Source: UBA11373 sp035291545 (GTDB lineage Bacteria > Actinomycetota > Acidimicrobiia > Spongiisociales > UBA11373). From it: 30,036 nt of DNA. This document shows, piece after piece, positions 6,944 to 14,991 of the stretch. The stretch lies in contig DATDRW010000098.1 of NCBI GenBank assembly GCA_035291545.1, forward strand, positions 1 through 30,036. The letters run 5' to 3'. How positions within the stretch are numbered: position 1 is the first letter of the stretch; each line of letters opens with the position of its first letter. The notes under the pieces are model-generated. The model was not told the origin of the DNA. It saw only the letters and a program-made list of their open reading frames with translations, and searched no databases. Both the position numbers and the translations under genes were made by a program.

Positions 6944-7894
6944 ATGAGGTTCTTCGTCTTCTCGGAGGAGAACGGTGGGAAGCCGTCGACCATCTCGCTG
7001 GAGATGCTCACCAAGGCGCGCAGCTTCGGCGCCGACGTCGCCGCCTTTTCCGTCGGCGTCGGATCCGACACCTACTTCGCCGCCCTCGGTGCCCACGGCG
7101 CCGCCGCGGTGCACCACCTCGACCCGGGCGACACCCTTCCCTCGACCGCGGCCGCGGCCGCGCTCGCCGGCCTCGTCGGCCCTGGGGACGTCGTCTTCTT
7201 CGGGCTGACCCCGACGGACCGCGACGTCGCCGGGCGTCTCGCCGCCCGCACCGGCGCCGCGGTCCTGTCCAACGCGGTGGACGTGAAGGTCGAGGGTTCC
7301 ACGGTGTCCGTGGTCAATGAGATCTTCGGAGGCACCACCCTGATCGAGACCGCATTCACCGGGCCGGGGCCGTACCTGGTCGTGGTGCGACCGAAGTCAT
7401 TCACCGCAGCACCGGGCGCCGCCGCCACCCCGGCCGTCCACCGGGTGGAATCGCCGTCGACCGGGCGGGCCGGAGGGGCCAGGATCGTCTCCCGGCACGC
7501 CGAGGAGTCGCAGGGCCCGTCACTGGCCGACGCCTCCGTCATCGTCAGCGGCGGGCGGGGCATGGGCGGACCCGACCGGTTCACGCTCGTGAGCGAGCTC
7601 GCCGGGCTGATCGGTGCCGCCGTCGGGGCGACCCGGGCGGTGGTCGACTCGGGTTGGGTGCCTTACTCGATGCAGGTGGGCCAGACCGGCAAGACGGTCA
7701 AGCCGAACGTCTACATCGCCTGCGGAATCAGCGGCGCCATGCAGCACCTCGTCGGCATGAAGGACTCGGGAACGATCATCGCGATCAACAAGGACGAGGA
7801 GGCACCGATCTTCGGCATAGCCGACCTCGGAATCGTCGGCGACGTGCACCAGGTGCTGCCGAGACTCATCGAGGCGCTGCGCGCCCGGTCCTAA
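6944..7894 (+). CDS. etfA: Electron transfer flavoprotein alpha subunit
   Basis: This is the FAD-binding partner of EtfB. The 316-residue protein has an N-terminal domain resembling EtfB and the conserved C-terminal FAD domain: SGGRGMGG, then GWVPYSMQVGQTGKTVKPNVYIACGISGA, then AINKDEEAPIF and ADLGIVGD. These motifs are complete, so an active flavoprotein is expected. It is joined to etfB with a 1-nt gap. The TAA stop (7892-7894) interlocks with the TAG stop of the convergent small membrane protein (7893-7891), leaving no room for a terminator between them. Confidence 0.96.
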   Translation: MRFFVFSEENGGKPSTISLEMLTKARSFGADVAAFSVGVGSDTYFAALGAHGAAAVHHLDPGDTLPSTAAAAALAGLVGPGDVVFFGLTPTDRDVAGRLAARTGAAVLSNAVDVKVEGSTVSVVNEIFGGTTLIETAFTGPGPYLVVVRPKSFTAAPGAAATPAVHRVESPSTGRAGGARIVSRHAEESQGPSLADASVIVSGGRGMGGPDRFTLVSELAGLIGAAVGATRAVVDSGWVPYSMQVGQTGKTVKPNVYIACGISGAMQHLVGMKDSGTIIAINKDEEAPIFGIADLGIVGDVHQVLPRLIEALRARS

Positions 7895-8148
7895 TGCCGG
7901 CGCGCGTCGATGTGGTTGCGACTGCCGGTGATCATGTCGCGGGGCAACGGCTCCGGGAGGAGCAGCGACGTGAGGATGACGACCACGGCGAGTCCGGCGA
8001 CGATCCACCAGATCACCGTCGCGTGCAGAATCGATGCCGCCGCGGCGAAATAGACGGCGAGAACGATGACTCCCCACCCGATCTTCACCAGAACCCGGTA
8101 GCCGGTGGTGATCTTCCAGTCGGGAACCCGCGTGATGTGGGTGGTCAC
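7891..8148 (-). CDS. Small two-helix membrane protein of unknown function
   Basis: I do not recognise a named family. The 85-residue product has a short cytoplasm-like N-terminus (ITRVPDWKITTGYRV). Two strongly hydrophobic segments follow, about residues 23-43 (IGWGVIVLAVYFAAAASI) and 45-64 (TVIWWIVAGLAVVVILTSLL), and then a charged tail. It is probably an integral inner-membrane protein. The GTG start overlaps the DUF3052 stop (GTGA), so it is the last gene of the long minus-strand operon. It converges on etfA with overlapping stops. The lack of any intergenic space and the coding-like hydrophobic pattern argue it is real. Confidence 0.75.
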   Translation of the reverse strand: MTTHITRVPDWKITTGYRVLVKIGWGVIVLAVYFAAAASILHATVIWWIVAGLAVVVILTSLLLPEPLPRDMITGSRNHIDARRH

Positions 8149-8615
8149 ACCACGGTATCGGCGGATGCACCACTCAATTTAGGCCCGGTTTTCGCGATCT
8201 TGCCCCAGAGGGCCCGATTCTCCCGCCGTACCATCAGCTTGAGGCCGCTCCAGGTGGCGTCGAGGGCCGCAACCTTGACGTCCACGAGCCCGGTGGGCAG
8301 CGCCACCTCGCGGACGGCATCCTCCGTCATGTCGGTGGCGACGCCCGAGGCCCGTTTCGGCCAGGCCACCCAGAGTGCGCCGTCGGGGCGGAGCCGCTGT
8401 GTGGCCCGGGGAAGACCCACCTCGAGGTCGGGCCGGCTCGGGCAGAACAGCACGATCACGTCGGCCGATCGAACCCGCAGGTCACCCACCCGCACCCCGG
8501 GCGGCGGCCGAAGCACCAACTCCACCCACCCGGAAGGAGCCCCGGAAACGACGAGCCGCGTCCGCTGGTCGATCCCCAACTTCTCCAGGAGGGGGGTTCC
8601 GGAGTAGCCGGTCAC
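8145..8615 (-). CDS. DUF3052 family protein
   Basis: The 156-residue protein begins TGYSGTPLLEKLGI, the usual N-terminus of the actinobacterial DUF3052 family. It contains a central LFCPSRPDLEVGL segment and WVAWPKRASG, also typical. The function of the family is unknown to me; no catalytic motif is evident and no signal peptide is seen. The GTG start at 8615 overlaps the cdd stop (GTGA). An upstream extension to 8735 is possible by frame, but that part is arginine-rich and lies antisense-like within cdd, so I reject it. It is cotranscribed with cdd and the small membrane protein. Confidence 0.85.
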   Translation of the reverse strand: MTGYSGTPLLEKLGIDQRTRLVVSGAPSGWVELVLRPPPGVRVGDLRVRSADVIVLFCPSRPDLEVGLPRATQRLRPDGALWVAWPKRASGVATDMTEDAVREVALPTGLVDVKVAALDATWSGLKLMVRRENRALWGKIAKTGPKLSGASADTVV

Positions 8616-8995
8616 GAGAGCTTGAAGCGGTGCGGGATGAGCTCTTCGAGCGTGTGCTGTCGAGGCCCGTCCGGCGCGTCGATCACCACGCGATCGACGT
8701 CGAACTCCACCATCAGCTGGCGGCAGTTGCCGCACGGGTACCCGGGCTCATCGGCATCGATGCAAGCCACTGCCAGCGTGTCGATCTTGCGAACGCCCGC
8801 CGAAACCGCCCGGGAGATCGCAGATCCCTCGGCGCAGATCCCGGATCCGTAAGCGCTGTTCTCGACGTTGGCACCGGAGTAGCGGGTTCCATCGGCGGCA
8901 ACGGCCACGGCCCCGACCCGGAACCGGGAGAACGGCGCGTATGCATTCACGGCGGCTGCCCGGGCTTCGGCGACGAGCTCCTCGTTGGTCACCAT
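8612..8995 (-). CDS. cdd: Cytidine deaminase
   Basis: Cdd deaminates cytidine and deoxycytidine to uridine forms, which can then be used by the pyrimidine phosphorylase encoded ~3 kb away. The 127-residue protein has the zinc site: C54-A-E56 (CAEGSAI) and PCGNCRQ with Cys at ~88 and ~91. Glu56 is the expected proton shuttle. The common CAERT form is CAEGS here. Two starts are possible, ATG at 8995 or GTG at 8992. GGAGGG just upstream sits too close to the ATG but at workable distance from the GTG, which would also give a standard GTGA overlap with ftsY. The reported end uses the ATG. Confidence 0.93.
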   Translation of the reverse strand: MVTNEELVAEARAAAVNAYAPFSRFRVGAVAVAADGTRYSGANVENSAYGSGICAEGSAISRAVSAGVRKIDTLAVACIDADEPGYPCGNCRQLMVEFDVDRVVIDAPDGPRQHTLEELIPHRFKLS

Positions 8996-9960
8996 CCCTC
9001 CAGCAGCGAGTCGACGAACTCGCCGGGAACGAAGTCTCGCAGATCGCCGGGATCCTCACCCACGCCGATCAACTTGATCGGCAGACCCAGTTCGCGCTCG
9101 ACGGCGAGAGCGATCCCCCCGCGGGCAGTGCCGTCGAGCTTGGCGATCACCACACCGGTGACCCCGACCGCGGCGGAGAATGCCCTCGCCTGGGCGAGCC
9201 CATTCTGACCGGTCGTGCCGTCGATGACCAGCAGCACCTCGGAAGGCCCGGTTCCGTCCCTCCCGAGCACGCCCACGATCTTGCGCAATTCGTCCATCAG
9301 GTTCCGCTTGTCGTGGAGGCGCCCGGCGGTGTCGACGATGAGGACGCCGTGCCCTCGCGCCCGCGCCGCAGCCAGGGCGTCGTGCGCCACCGACGCCGGG
9401 TCGGCGCCGGCACTTCCGGACACCACCTCCACACCGAGGCGTTCTCCCCAGAGGCGCAGCTGGTCGGCGGCGGCGGCACGGAAAGTGTCGGCGGAGCCGA
9501 GGAGCACACGGTGACCCCGCGCCGTGAGCAGGGCGGCGAGCTTGGCAATCGTGGTGGTCTTTCCCGATCCGTTCACCCCCACGACCACCACCACCGCCGG
9601 CTCGCCCTCGAGCCGCAGGCTGCGGTCGGTCGACCCGAAGGCGGCCACCATCTCGGCGCGCACCACCCGGCGGGCATCGGCGGCGTCCTTCACGCCGTGG
9701 GCGCGGGTGGCGTCGACGAGTGCGAAGGCCGTGGCGACGCCGACGTCGGCGGCGAGCAGGGCCTCTTCGAGCGCCGTCCAGCTCTCGGCACCGACCGAGC
9801 CGCCAAAGACCGCTGCGATCCGCTCGCCGAGTCCACCCTGCCGGCGGGTGACGACGGTGGGGGCGTCGCGACGCACACCGGGGCGGCGGCGGAGGCGCAT
9901 GAGTATCAATCCGGCCGCGCCGAGAACGAGGGCGGCTCCGCCGAGGAGGACCGGGATCAC
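8989..9960 (-). CDS. ftsY: SRP receptor GTPase FtsY with N-terminal membrane segment
   Basis: FtsY is the membrane-associated receptor for Ffh-ribosome complexes. The 323-residue product starts with a hydrophobic helix (about 3-21) followed by an Arg cluster, in place of the long acidic A domain of proteobacterial FtsY. The NG domain follows: GVNGSGKTT at ~128-136, DTAGRLHDKRNLMDEL, and AKLDGTARGG, ending GVGEDPGDLRDF. All GTPase motifs are intact. The ATG overlaps the smc stop (ATGA at 9960-9957), and the C-terminal LLEGW codons overlap the cdd start. The smc-ftsY order is common; ffh, often next, is displaced by ~6 kb here. Confidence 0.96.
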   Translation of the reverse strand: MIPVLLGGAALVLGAAGLILMRLRRRPGVRRDAPTVVTRRQGGLGERIAAVFGGSVGAESWTALEEALLAADVGVATAFALVDATRAHGVKDAADARRVVRAEMVAAFGSTDRSLRLEGEPAVVVVVGVNGSGKTTTIAKLAALLTARGHRVLLGSADTFRAAAADQLRLWGERLGVEVVSGSAGADPASVAHDALAAARARGHGVLIVDTAGRLHDKRNLMDELRKIVGVLGRDGTGPSEVLLVIDGTTGQNGLAQARAFSAAVGVTGVVIAKLDGTARGGIALAVERELGLPIKLIGVGEDPGDLRDFVPGEFVDSLLEGW

Positions 9961-12900
9961 ACCGGGGCGAGCCGCTTGGCGAGCACCCGGGATGACTCGC
10001 CGGGCTCCATGGTCACGCCGTACAGCACGTTCGCGGCCTCCATCGTCTGCGGTTGGTGGGTGACGATGACGAGCTGGGACGTACCCCGCATGGTCTCGAT
10101 GAGCCGGAGAAAGCGTCGCAGGTTGGCATCGTCGAGTGCCGCCTCCACCTCGTCGAGGACGTAGAACGGGCTCGGCCGGGACCGGAAGAGGGCAAACAGG
10201 AATGCGAGCGCCGCCAGGGAGCGCTCACCCCCGGACAGCAGCTGGAGACGCCCGACCTTCTTTCCCATCGGTTGGGCGTGGATCTCGACACCGGTGTCGA
10301 GGATGTCGTCGGAAGGCGTGAGAGTGAGCCGTCCCGTGCCCCCGGGGAACAGGATCGAGAAGTTCTCGGTGAACTTGCCTGCGATGTCGTCGAACGCCTG
10401 GGTGAAGAGCCGGGCGATCTCGGCATCGAGCGCCTTGATCACCTTGCGCAGCTCAGACCGGGACTCCTCCAGATCGCCGAGTTGCTCTTCGAGAAACGAC
10501 ACCCGCTCCGCGAGCTCCCGGTACTCGGCCCCGGCCAGCGGATTGATCGGCCCGAAGCGCCGCAGCCTGGCCGCCAGCGACGCGGCATGGGCCTCGGCGT
10601 CGACGCCCTCGGGAACCTCGGGCCGGATCGCCGCCAGCGCCACTTCCTCCGCAACATCGACGTCGCGGCGCAGTGCCTCGATTGCAGACTCCTCCCGCAC
10701 CCGCAGCTCGGCGGCCTCGACCGCCAGCCGCGACGCGGTCTCTCTCGTCTCCTCGATGAGCCCCCCGAGCTCTTCGCGCCGTGCCCGTGCCTTCTCGAGA
10801 CGTACGCCGGCCTCACCGGCCTCGGCGCGCAAGGCGCGCTGGCGGCCGTGCAAGGCGTCGACGTGGCGCCGCACCGCCTCGAGCGCACGCCGCGCCGCCG
10901 GCTCGATGCGCTCGAGACGTTCGGCGGCGGCCGAGTCGACGGTCTCGATGGGGGTACCGACCAGACGCAACACCTCGGCGTGTCGTGCCTCGAGGAGTTG
11001 GCGGCGCTCCCCGGCGGCGGCCAGTGCCGCGGTGGCGGCCTCACGGTTCGCCCTCGCCTCGTCGCGCCGGGAGGCAACGGCGGACCGGCGGCGGGAGATG
11101 TCGTCCCACAGTTCCTGCTGCGACCCGTGCTCACCCTCGAGACCGGCGATCCGGCGACGCAGATCGGTGGTCCGCTCGATCCGCTGCGCCGCCGCTTCGG
11201 CGATTGCCCGGGCGCGGGCGTCGAGCCGGTCGAGTTCGGCGGTGCGCTCGGCCCGGGACCTGTCGAGGAGCCGGATCGCCTCCTCGAGGCCACCGACACG
11301 CCGATCGAGGCCCTCGAGCCGGAGACCTGCCTCGCGCTCGGCACGTTCGGCCGCATCCCGGCCACGGTGAGCGGTCACCCGCCTGCTGCCGGCACGGGAT
11401 GCCTCGACGGCTGCGCCCTCCACCGCCGCTCGCGCGGCGCCGACCACCGCCGACTCGGCGCCCTCGGGAAGGGCGGCGATGACTCCGGCGGCGCTGATGA
11501 GGTCGCCTTCGGTGGTCACCGCGCGGACGTGCGGATGGCCGGCAACCACGGCACGGGCCGCCACCCACCCGTCGACGACCAGCACGTCGCCGAGCAACGC
11601 AGCAGCCAGTGCCGGGTCGGCCCCTCTCCCCAACAGATCGACGAGGGCGGTCCCGGTCCCCGTGGCGAGGGCGACCTGTCGCGCCGGAACGCTGGTGTCT
11701 CCGGACGCTGCGACGAATGCGACCCCACCCTTCCCCGATGACTTGATGAGGCCGACCGCCGTCTCCACGCCGGCGGCGTCACGCGTGACGAAGGCCTCGG
11801 CCCATCGGCCGAGCGCGGCGTCCACGGCCGGCTGCAACCGGCCGGGTACGTCGAGCCGTCCCGAGATCGTGCCCAGCACGCCTTCGATTGCCGCGGCGTG
11901 CTCCCGTGTCTCCGGATCGGCGAGCCCGCCCCGGGCGCCCTCGAGAGCCTCCAGGCGCGCCCGGGCCGCGGCCAGAGCGGTCTCGGCGGCGTGCTGCGCC
12001 TGCTCGGCGAAACGGGCGCGCTCCCGGTCCCCGTCGGCGGCCTGACGCGACCGGTCGCGGGCCTTCTCGGCCGCCGCCAACTCGCGTCCGGCCTCGGCGA
12101 GCTCGGCGGCGAGGCGCTGCGTCTCGGACACCTCCTGATCGATGAACGCGGCCACCGCTCCGCGGCGCCGCGCCAGGTCGGCGGACTCACGCGAGTCACG
12201 GGACTCCGCAGCCTCGAGGGCGGCGAGGTCGCCGCGAAGGGAGGCCGCCAAACCCTCGGCGGGGAGCCGATCGGACTCGGCCAGAGACCGCTCCTCATCG
12301 TCGAGGGCCCGCAGTGCGATCTCGGCTCGCTCCGCCGCCTCGACGCCCGCCGCCTCATCGGCCGCGGTGGCCGCCAACCGGGAACGGAGGTCGGACTCCT
12401 CGGACACGAGGTCGGCGCGCCTCTCGACGGCGCCGGTGCGGGTCCGCTCCAGGTGCAGACGCCGCTCCTTCGCCACCAGGGCGATCGAATGCAGCCGCTC
12501 TGCGGTCGTCTCCAGGCGGGCCGCGGCGGCGGTGTCGCGCTCCAGCGCCTCGCCCGTCTCCCCGGCGGCAGCCTGCAAGGCTCCGAGCGACGCGACGATC
12601 CCGTCACGCTCGGACACGGCAGTCTCGAGCCGGGCTCTTGCCGCAGACTCCCCGGCGGCGATGGCGCCGAGCCGGTCCCGCAGGGTGCGGATCCGCTCGC
12701 CTCCGAGCCACAGACACAACGCCCGCCATTCGGCGCGCACCGAGTCGTAGTGCGCGGCGGCGCCCGCCTGGCGCTTCAGCGGCTTGAGGTGCCGCTGCTG
12801 CTCTTCGAGGATGTCGCCCAGCCTGGCGACGTCCATCTCCGTGGCCTCGAGTCTCCGGATCGACCGATCCCTCCGGGCGCGGTGCTTGACCACCCCGGCG

Positions 12901-13391
12901 GCCTCCTCGATGACCGTGCGATGCTCCTCCGGACCGGCGTTGAGCACGGAGTCGACCCGGCCCTGGCCGATGATCACGTGCTGGTGCCGGCCCACACCGC
13001 TGTCGGCCAACAGCTCCTGGATGTCGAGAAGCCGGCACGGCGCACCGTTGATCTCGTACTCGCTGGTGCCGTCTCGGTAGAGCCGCCGGGTGATGGCGAC
13101 CTCCGCCGGCTCCACGGCGGCGGGGTCATCGCCGTTGTCGAGGCTGAGGGACACCTCGGCGCGGCCGAGGGCCGGCCGCAGCGCGGTACCGGCAAAGATC
13201 ACGTCGTCCATCCTCTCGGTCCTCAGGACCGAGGTGGCCTGGGTGCCCATTACCCAGGCGATGGCATCGACCAGGTTCGACTTTCCGGCACCGTTGGGCC
13301 CGACGACGACCGTGACCCCCGGCTCGCACTCGATGCGGGTCCGATCGGCGAACGACTTGAAGCCGACGAGTGAAACGGTCTTCAGATGCAC
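9957..13391 (-). CDS. smc: Chromosome segregation ATPase SMC
   Basis: SMC forms the ring-shaped condensin core that compacts and resolves the chromosome. The 1144-residue product is slightly shorter than the usual ~1190. It has Walker A GPNGAGKSN at ~31-39, two long coiled coils rich in Glu, Arg and Ala, and a central hinge (LGTISGRLDVPG... to KGGVAFVAA). The ABC signature LSGGERSLAALAF is at ~1052 and Walker B FYVLDEVEAALDD at ~1076. The start is GTG at 13391 (VHLKTVSLVGFKSF, the family N-terminus). The frame stays open to 13475, but that extension reads through a heptamer repeat array and is rejected. scpA/scpB are not in the window. Confidence 0.96.
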   Translation of the reverse strand: MHLKTVSLVGFKSFADRTRIECEPGVTVVVGPNGAGKSNLVDAIAWVMGTQATSVLRTERMDDVIFAGTALRPALGRAEVSLSLDNGDDPAAVEPAEVAITRRLYRDGTSEYEINGAPCRLLDIQELLADSGVGRHQHVIIGQGRVDSVLNAGPEEHRTVIEEAAGVVKHRARRDRSIRRLEATEMDVARLGDILEEQQRHLKPLKRQAGAAAHYDSVRAEWRALCLWLGGERIRTLRDRLGAIAAGESAARARLETAVSERDGIVASLGALQAAAGETGEALERDTAAAARLETTAERLHSIALVAKERRLHLERTRTGAVERRADLVSEESDLRSRLAATAADEAAGVEAAERAEIALRALDDEERSLAESDRLPAEGLAASLRGDLAALEAAESRDSRESADLARRRGAVAAFIDQEVSETQRLAAELAEAGRELAAAEKARDRSRQAADGDRERARFAEQAQHAAETALAAARARLEALEGARGGLADPETREHAAAIEGVLGTISGRLDVPGRLQPAVDAALGRWAEAFVTRDAAGVETAVGLIKSSGKGGVAFVAASGDTSVPARQVALATGTGTALVDLLGRGADPALAAALLGDVLVVDGWVAARAVVAGHPHVRAVTTEGDLISAAGVIAALPEGAESAVVGAARAAVEGAAVEASRAGSRRVTAHRGRDAAERAEREAGLRLEGLDRRVGGLEEAIRLLDRSRAERTAELDRLDARARAIAEAAAQRIERTTDLRRRIAGLEGEHGSQQELWDDISRRRSAVASRRDEARANREAATAALAAAGERRQLLEARHAEVLRLVGTPIETVDSAAAERLERIEPAARRALEAVRRHVDALHGRQRALRAEAGEAGVRLEKARARREELGGLIEETRETASRLAVEAAELRVREESAIEALRRDVDVAEEVALAAIRPEVPEGVDAEAHAASLAARLRRFGPINPLAGAEYRELAERVSFLEEQLGDLEESRSELRKVIKALDAEIARLFTQAFDDIAGKFTENFSILFPGGTGRLTLTPSDDILDTGVEIHAQPMGKKVGRLQLLSGGERSLAALAFLFALFRSRPSPFYVLDEVEAALDDANLRRFLRLIETMRGTSQLVIVTHQPQTMEAANVLYGVTMEPGESSRVLAKRLAPV

Positions 13392-13401
13392 GGGTGACCA
13401 A

Positions 13402-13410
13402 AGGGTATCA
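13402..13410 (-). promoter_or_regulatory. Candidate extended -10 for smc
   Basis: On the minus strand TGATACCCT fits an extended -10 (TGnTANNNT). The TANNNT part ends 10 nt before the smc GTG, so the leader would be only a few nucleotides. There is no Shine-Dalgarno. It lies between smc and the heptamer array, suggesting smc can be transcribed apart from the upstream genes. Confidence 0.35.
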
Positions 13411-13436
13411 GAGGAATGACAGGGGTGGCATTCAAG

Positions 13437-13513
13437 GCAGATGGCAGATGGCAGATGGCAACGGGCAACGGGCAACGAGCGACGAGCGACACCTGCTACC
13501 TGCTACCTGATGC
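13437..13513. repeat. Eleven-unit array of drifting 7-bp repeats
   Basis: Reading + strand in exact 7-bp steps: GCAGATG three times, GCAACGG twice, then GCAACGA, GCGACGA, GCGACAC, CTGCTAC twice, CTGATGC. Most neighbouring units are identical or differ by one or two bases, while the two ends share little. On the minus strand most units have the form NNNNNGC. The array fills the gap between the lipoprotein gene and smc. It also supplies the last codons and TAG stop of the lipoprotein gene (13498-13496). Confidence 0.9.
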
Positions 13514-14167
13514 CTGTGCCAGCTCTGCCACGAATTCCTCCACCCTGTCGGCGTGCTCGGGACACAGGTAGGTGACCGAAGATGCGAGCACCGCACCGGC
13601 GGTGATGCCCTGAGCGCCGTCGATGCCGCCTGCGAGCAGTTCGTCGATGGTGGCCTCGACGCCGAAAAGGCCGGCGGCGATCGTGACCAGGGCGTCGCCG
13701 GGATCCCCGCCGTCGAGCGCGGCGCAAGCCGAGAGGCCGGTGGTGAGCGCCGACTCGTCGTCGACCGCCACCCCCGCTCCCTGCTCGACGGCGAATCGGA
13801 CCGAGGCGAGGTAGGCCGCCGACAGATCGGCGGCGACCCGTTCCGGGCACACCTCGGCGACGCCGGCGACGAGGACCTCGGTGAGGGTGGCGTCGTCCCC
13901 GGGGGCACCGGCCGGGGCTTCGATGGCGGCGACACTGCGCGCCACGTCATCGACAAGGGGGGCGGTGCCGACGCAGAGGCCGGCGAGAACCGCGGCCAGG
14001 GTGGCGGGGGTGACGTCGGCGAACCGCGTGCCGTCGAGGGCGCGGTCGGCGGAAACGGCGAACTCTTCGGCGGCGCGCGACAGGGTTCCGGCGGCAGCGG
14101 TGGTGGCGGGGCCCCCACTCCCGCCGCAGGCGGCGACGATCACGAACAGGATCCCGAGGCGCCTCAT
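13496..14167 (-). CDS. Putative lipoprotein with DUF732-like domain
   Basis: The 223-residue protein starts MRRLGILFVIVAAC, a short lipoprotein signal with a good lipobox (V-A-A-C, Cys14), then a Gly/Thr/Ala linker. The C-terminal part has the layout I associate with DUF732 proteins: YLASVRFAV, an acidic patch, TGLSACAALDGGD, and near the end SVTYLCPEHADRVEEF. The function is unknown; it is probably anchored outside the membrane. The ATG at 14167 overlaps the mutM stop (ATGA), and a longer frame to 14245 is rejected because it lacks the signal at its N-terminus. Its last codons and stop lie in the heptamer array, so repeat slippage could change its C-terminus. Confidence 0.8.
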   Translation of the reverse strand: MRRLGILFVIVAACGGSGGPATTAAAGTLSRAAEEFAVSADRALDGTRFADVTPATLAAVLAGLCVGTAPLVDDVARSVAAIEAPAGAPGDDATLTEVLVAGVAEVCPERVAADLSAAYLASVRFAVEQGAGVAVDDESALTTGLSACAALDGGDPGDALVTIAAGLFGVEATIDELLAGGIDGAQGITAGAVLASSVTYLCPEHADRVEEFVAELAQASGSR

Positions 14168-14991
14168 CGCTGGCACCCCCGGCACCAGAAACTGCTGCGC
14201 GCTCGCACCACCACCCGCTCGATGATGCCACCACATCGCCGGCACGGCTCACCCTCCCGCCCGTAGGCGGCCAGTCGCGACACGTAGTCGCCGGCCCGCC
14301 CATCGGGAAGCAGGTAGGCGAGATCGCCGAGGCTGGTCCCGCCGTGACGCAGCCCCGCCCGGAGGACCATCGGAATCGCCGCGCGGAGGGCGCGAACCTC
14401 CTCGGGGGACAGCGATCCGCCGGGACGCTCCGGGGCCACCCCCGCGCGATGCAGCACCTCGTCGGCGTAGATGTTGCCGAGTCCGGCCACCAGCCGCTGA
14501 TCGAGCAGCAACGCCTTGATCGGTGCGGTCCGCCCTGTCAGGATTGCGCGCAGTGCCCGGGAGTCGGGGAGCTCGTCGAGGGCGTCCGGGCCCACCGCGG
14601 ACATCGCCCGGGCGAATTCGTCGGGGGTGAAGGCGGCCACGAAGCCGAAGGTCCGGGGATCGACGAGGCGCACCTGCGGTCGGGAGCGCAAATGGATCAC
14701 GACGTTGGTGTGCGGAGCCTCGGGCTCGCCGGGTGTGTTGAGGGAGAACCTGCCCGACATCCCGAGATGGCTGACCCAGGTGATGTCACCGTCGAGCGGG
14801 GCCAGGAGGAACTTGCCGCGACGGGTGAGACACCGCACCCGGCGCCCGGTCAGCCGGTCGATGAAGTCGCCGGGCCGCTGGTTCCGCCGCGTCATCCGAT
14901 CGCGGCGCACCTCCACCCGCTCGATGACCGCTCCCTCGAGGACCGGTGCCAGATACCGGCGGGTGGCCTCGACCTCGGGGAGTTCAGGCAT
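14164..14991 (-). CDS. mutM: Formamidopyrimidine-DNA glycosylase (Fpg/MutM)
   Basis: MutM excises 8-oxoguanine and formamidopyrimidines and nicks the abasic site. The 275-residue enzyme has the catalytic N-terminus MPELPEVE (Pro2 nucleophile, Glu3), the conserved Lys at ~60 in RRGKFLL, the LVDPRTFG and GLGNIYADEVLHRAG motifs with the helix-two-turn-helix, and a C-terminal zinc finger (CRRCGG...CRGCQ). All catalytic elements are intact. The start is the ATG at 14991; a longer frame to 15384 is a shadow of rnc. It overlaps the rnc stop by 8 bp, the familiar rnc-mutM-smc order of actinobacteria. Confidence 0.96.
   Translation of the reverse strand: MPELPEVEATRRYLAPVLEGAVIERVEVRRDRMTRRNQRPGDFIDRLTGRRVRCLTRRGKFLLAPLDGDITWVSHLGMSGRFSLNTPGEPEAPHTNVVIHLRSRPQVRLVDPRTFGFVAAFTPDEFARAMSAVGPDALDELPDSRALRAILTGRTAPIKALLLDQRLVAGLGNIYADEVLHRAGVAPERPGGSLSPEEVRALRAAIPMVLRAGLRHGGTSLGDLAYLLPDGRAGDYVSRLAAYGREGEPCRRCGGIIERVVVRARSSFWCRGCQR

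Noticed and set aside
10053..11741. 562-codon open frame on the plus strand opposite smc
   Set aside because: It lies wholly antisense to the smc coiled coils, whose motifs are unmistakable. Its composition (Gly, Leu, Pro, Arg-rich with no domain) is the usual shadow in GC-rich DNA. Long shadows opposite ffh (1470-2819) and recG (19209-20987) are rejected for the same reason.
13392..13475. Longer smc N-terminus (CHLPSAICLE...)
   Set aside because: It is translated from the heptamer array. SMC proteins begin at the equivalent of HLKTVSLVGFKSF, at the GTG at 13391.
13437..13513. CRISPR array
   Set aside because: Units are 7 bp, contiguous and without spacers, and no cas gene is nearby.
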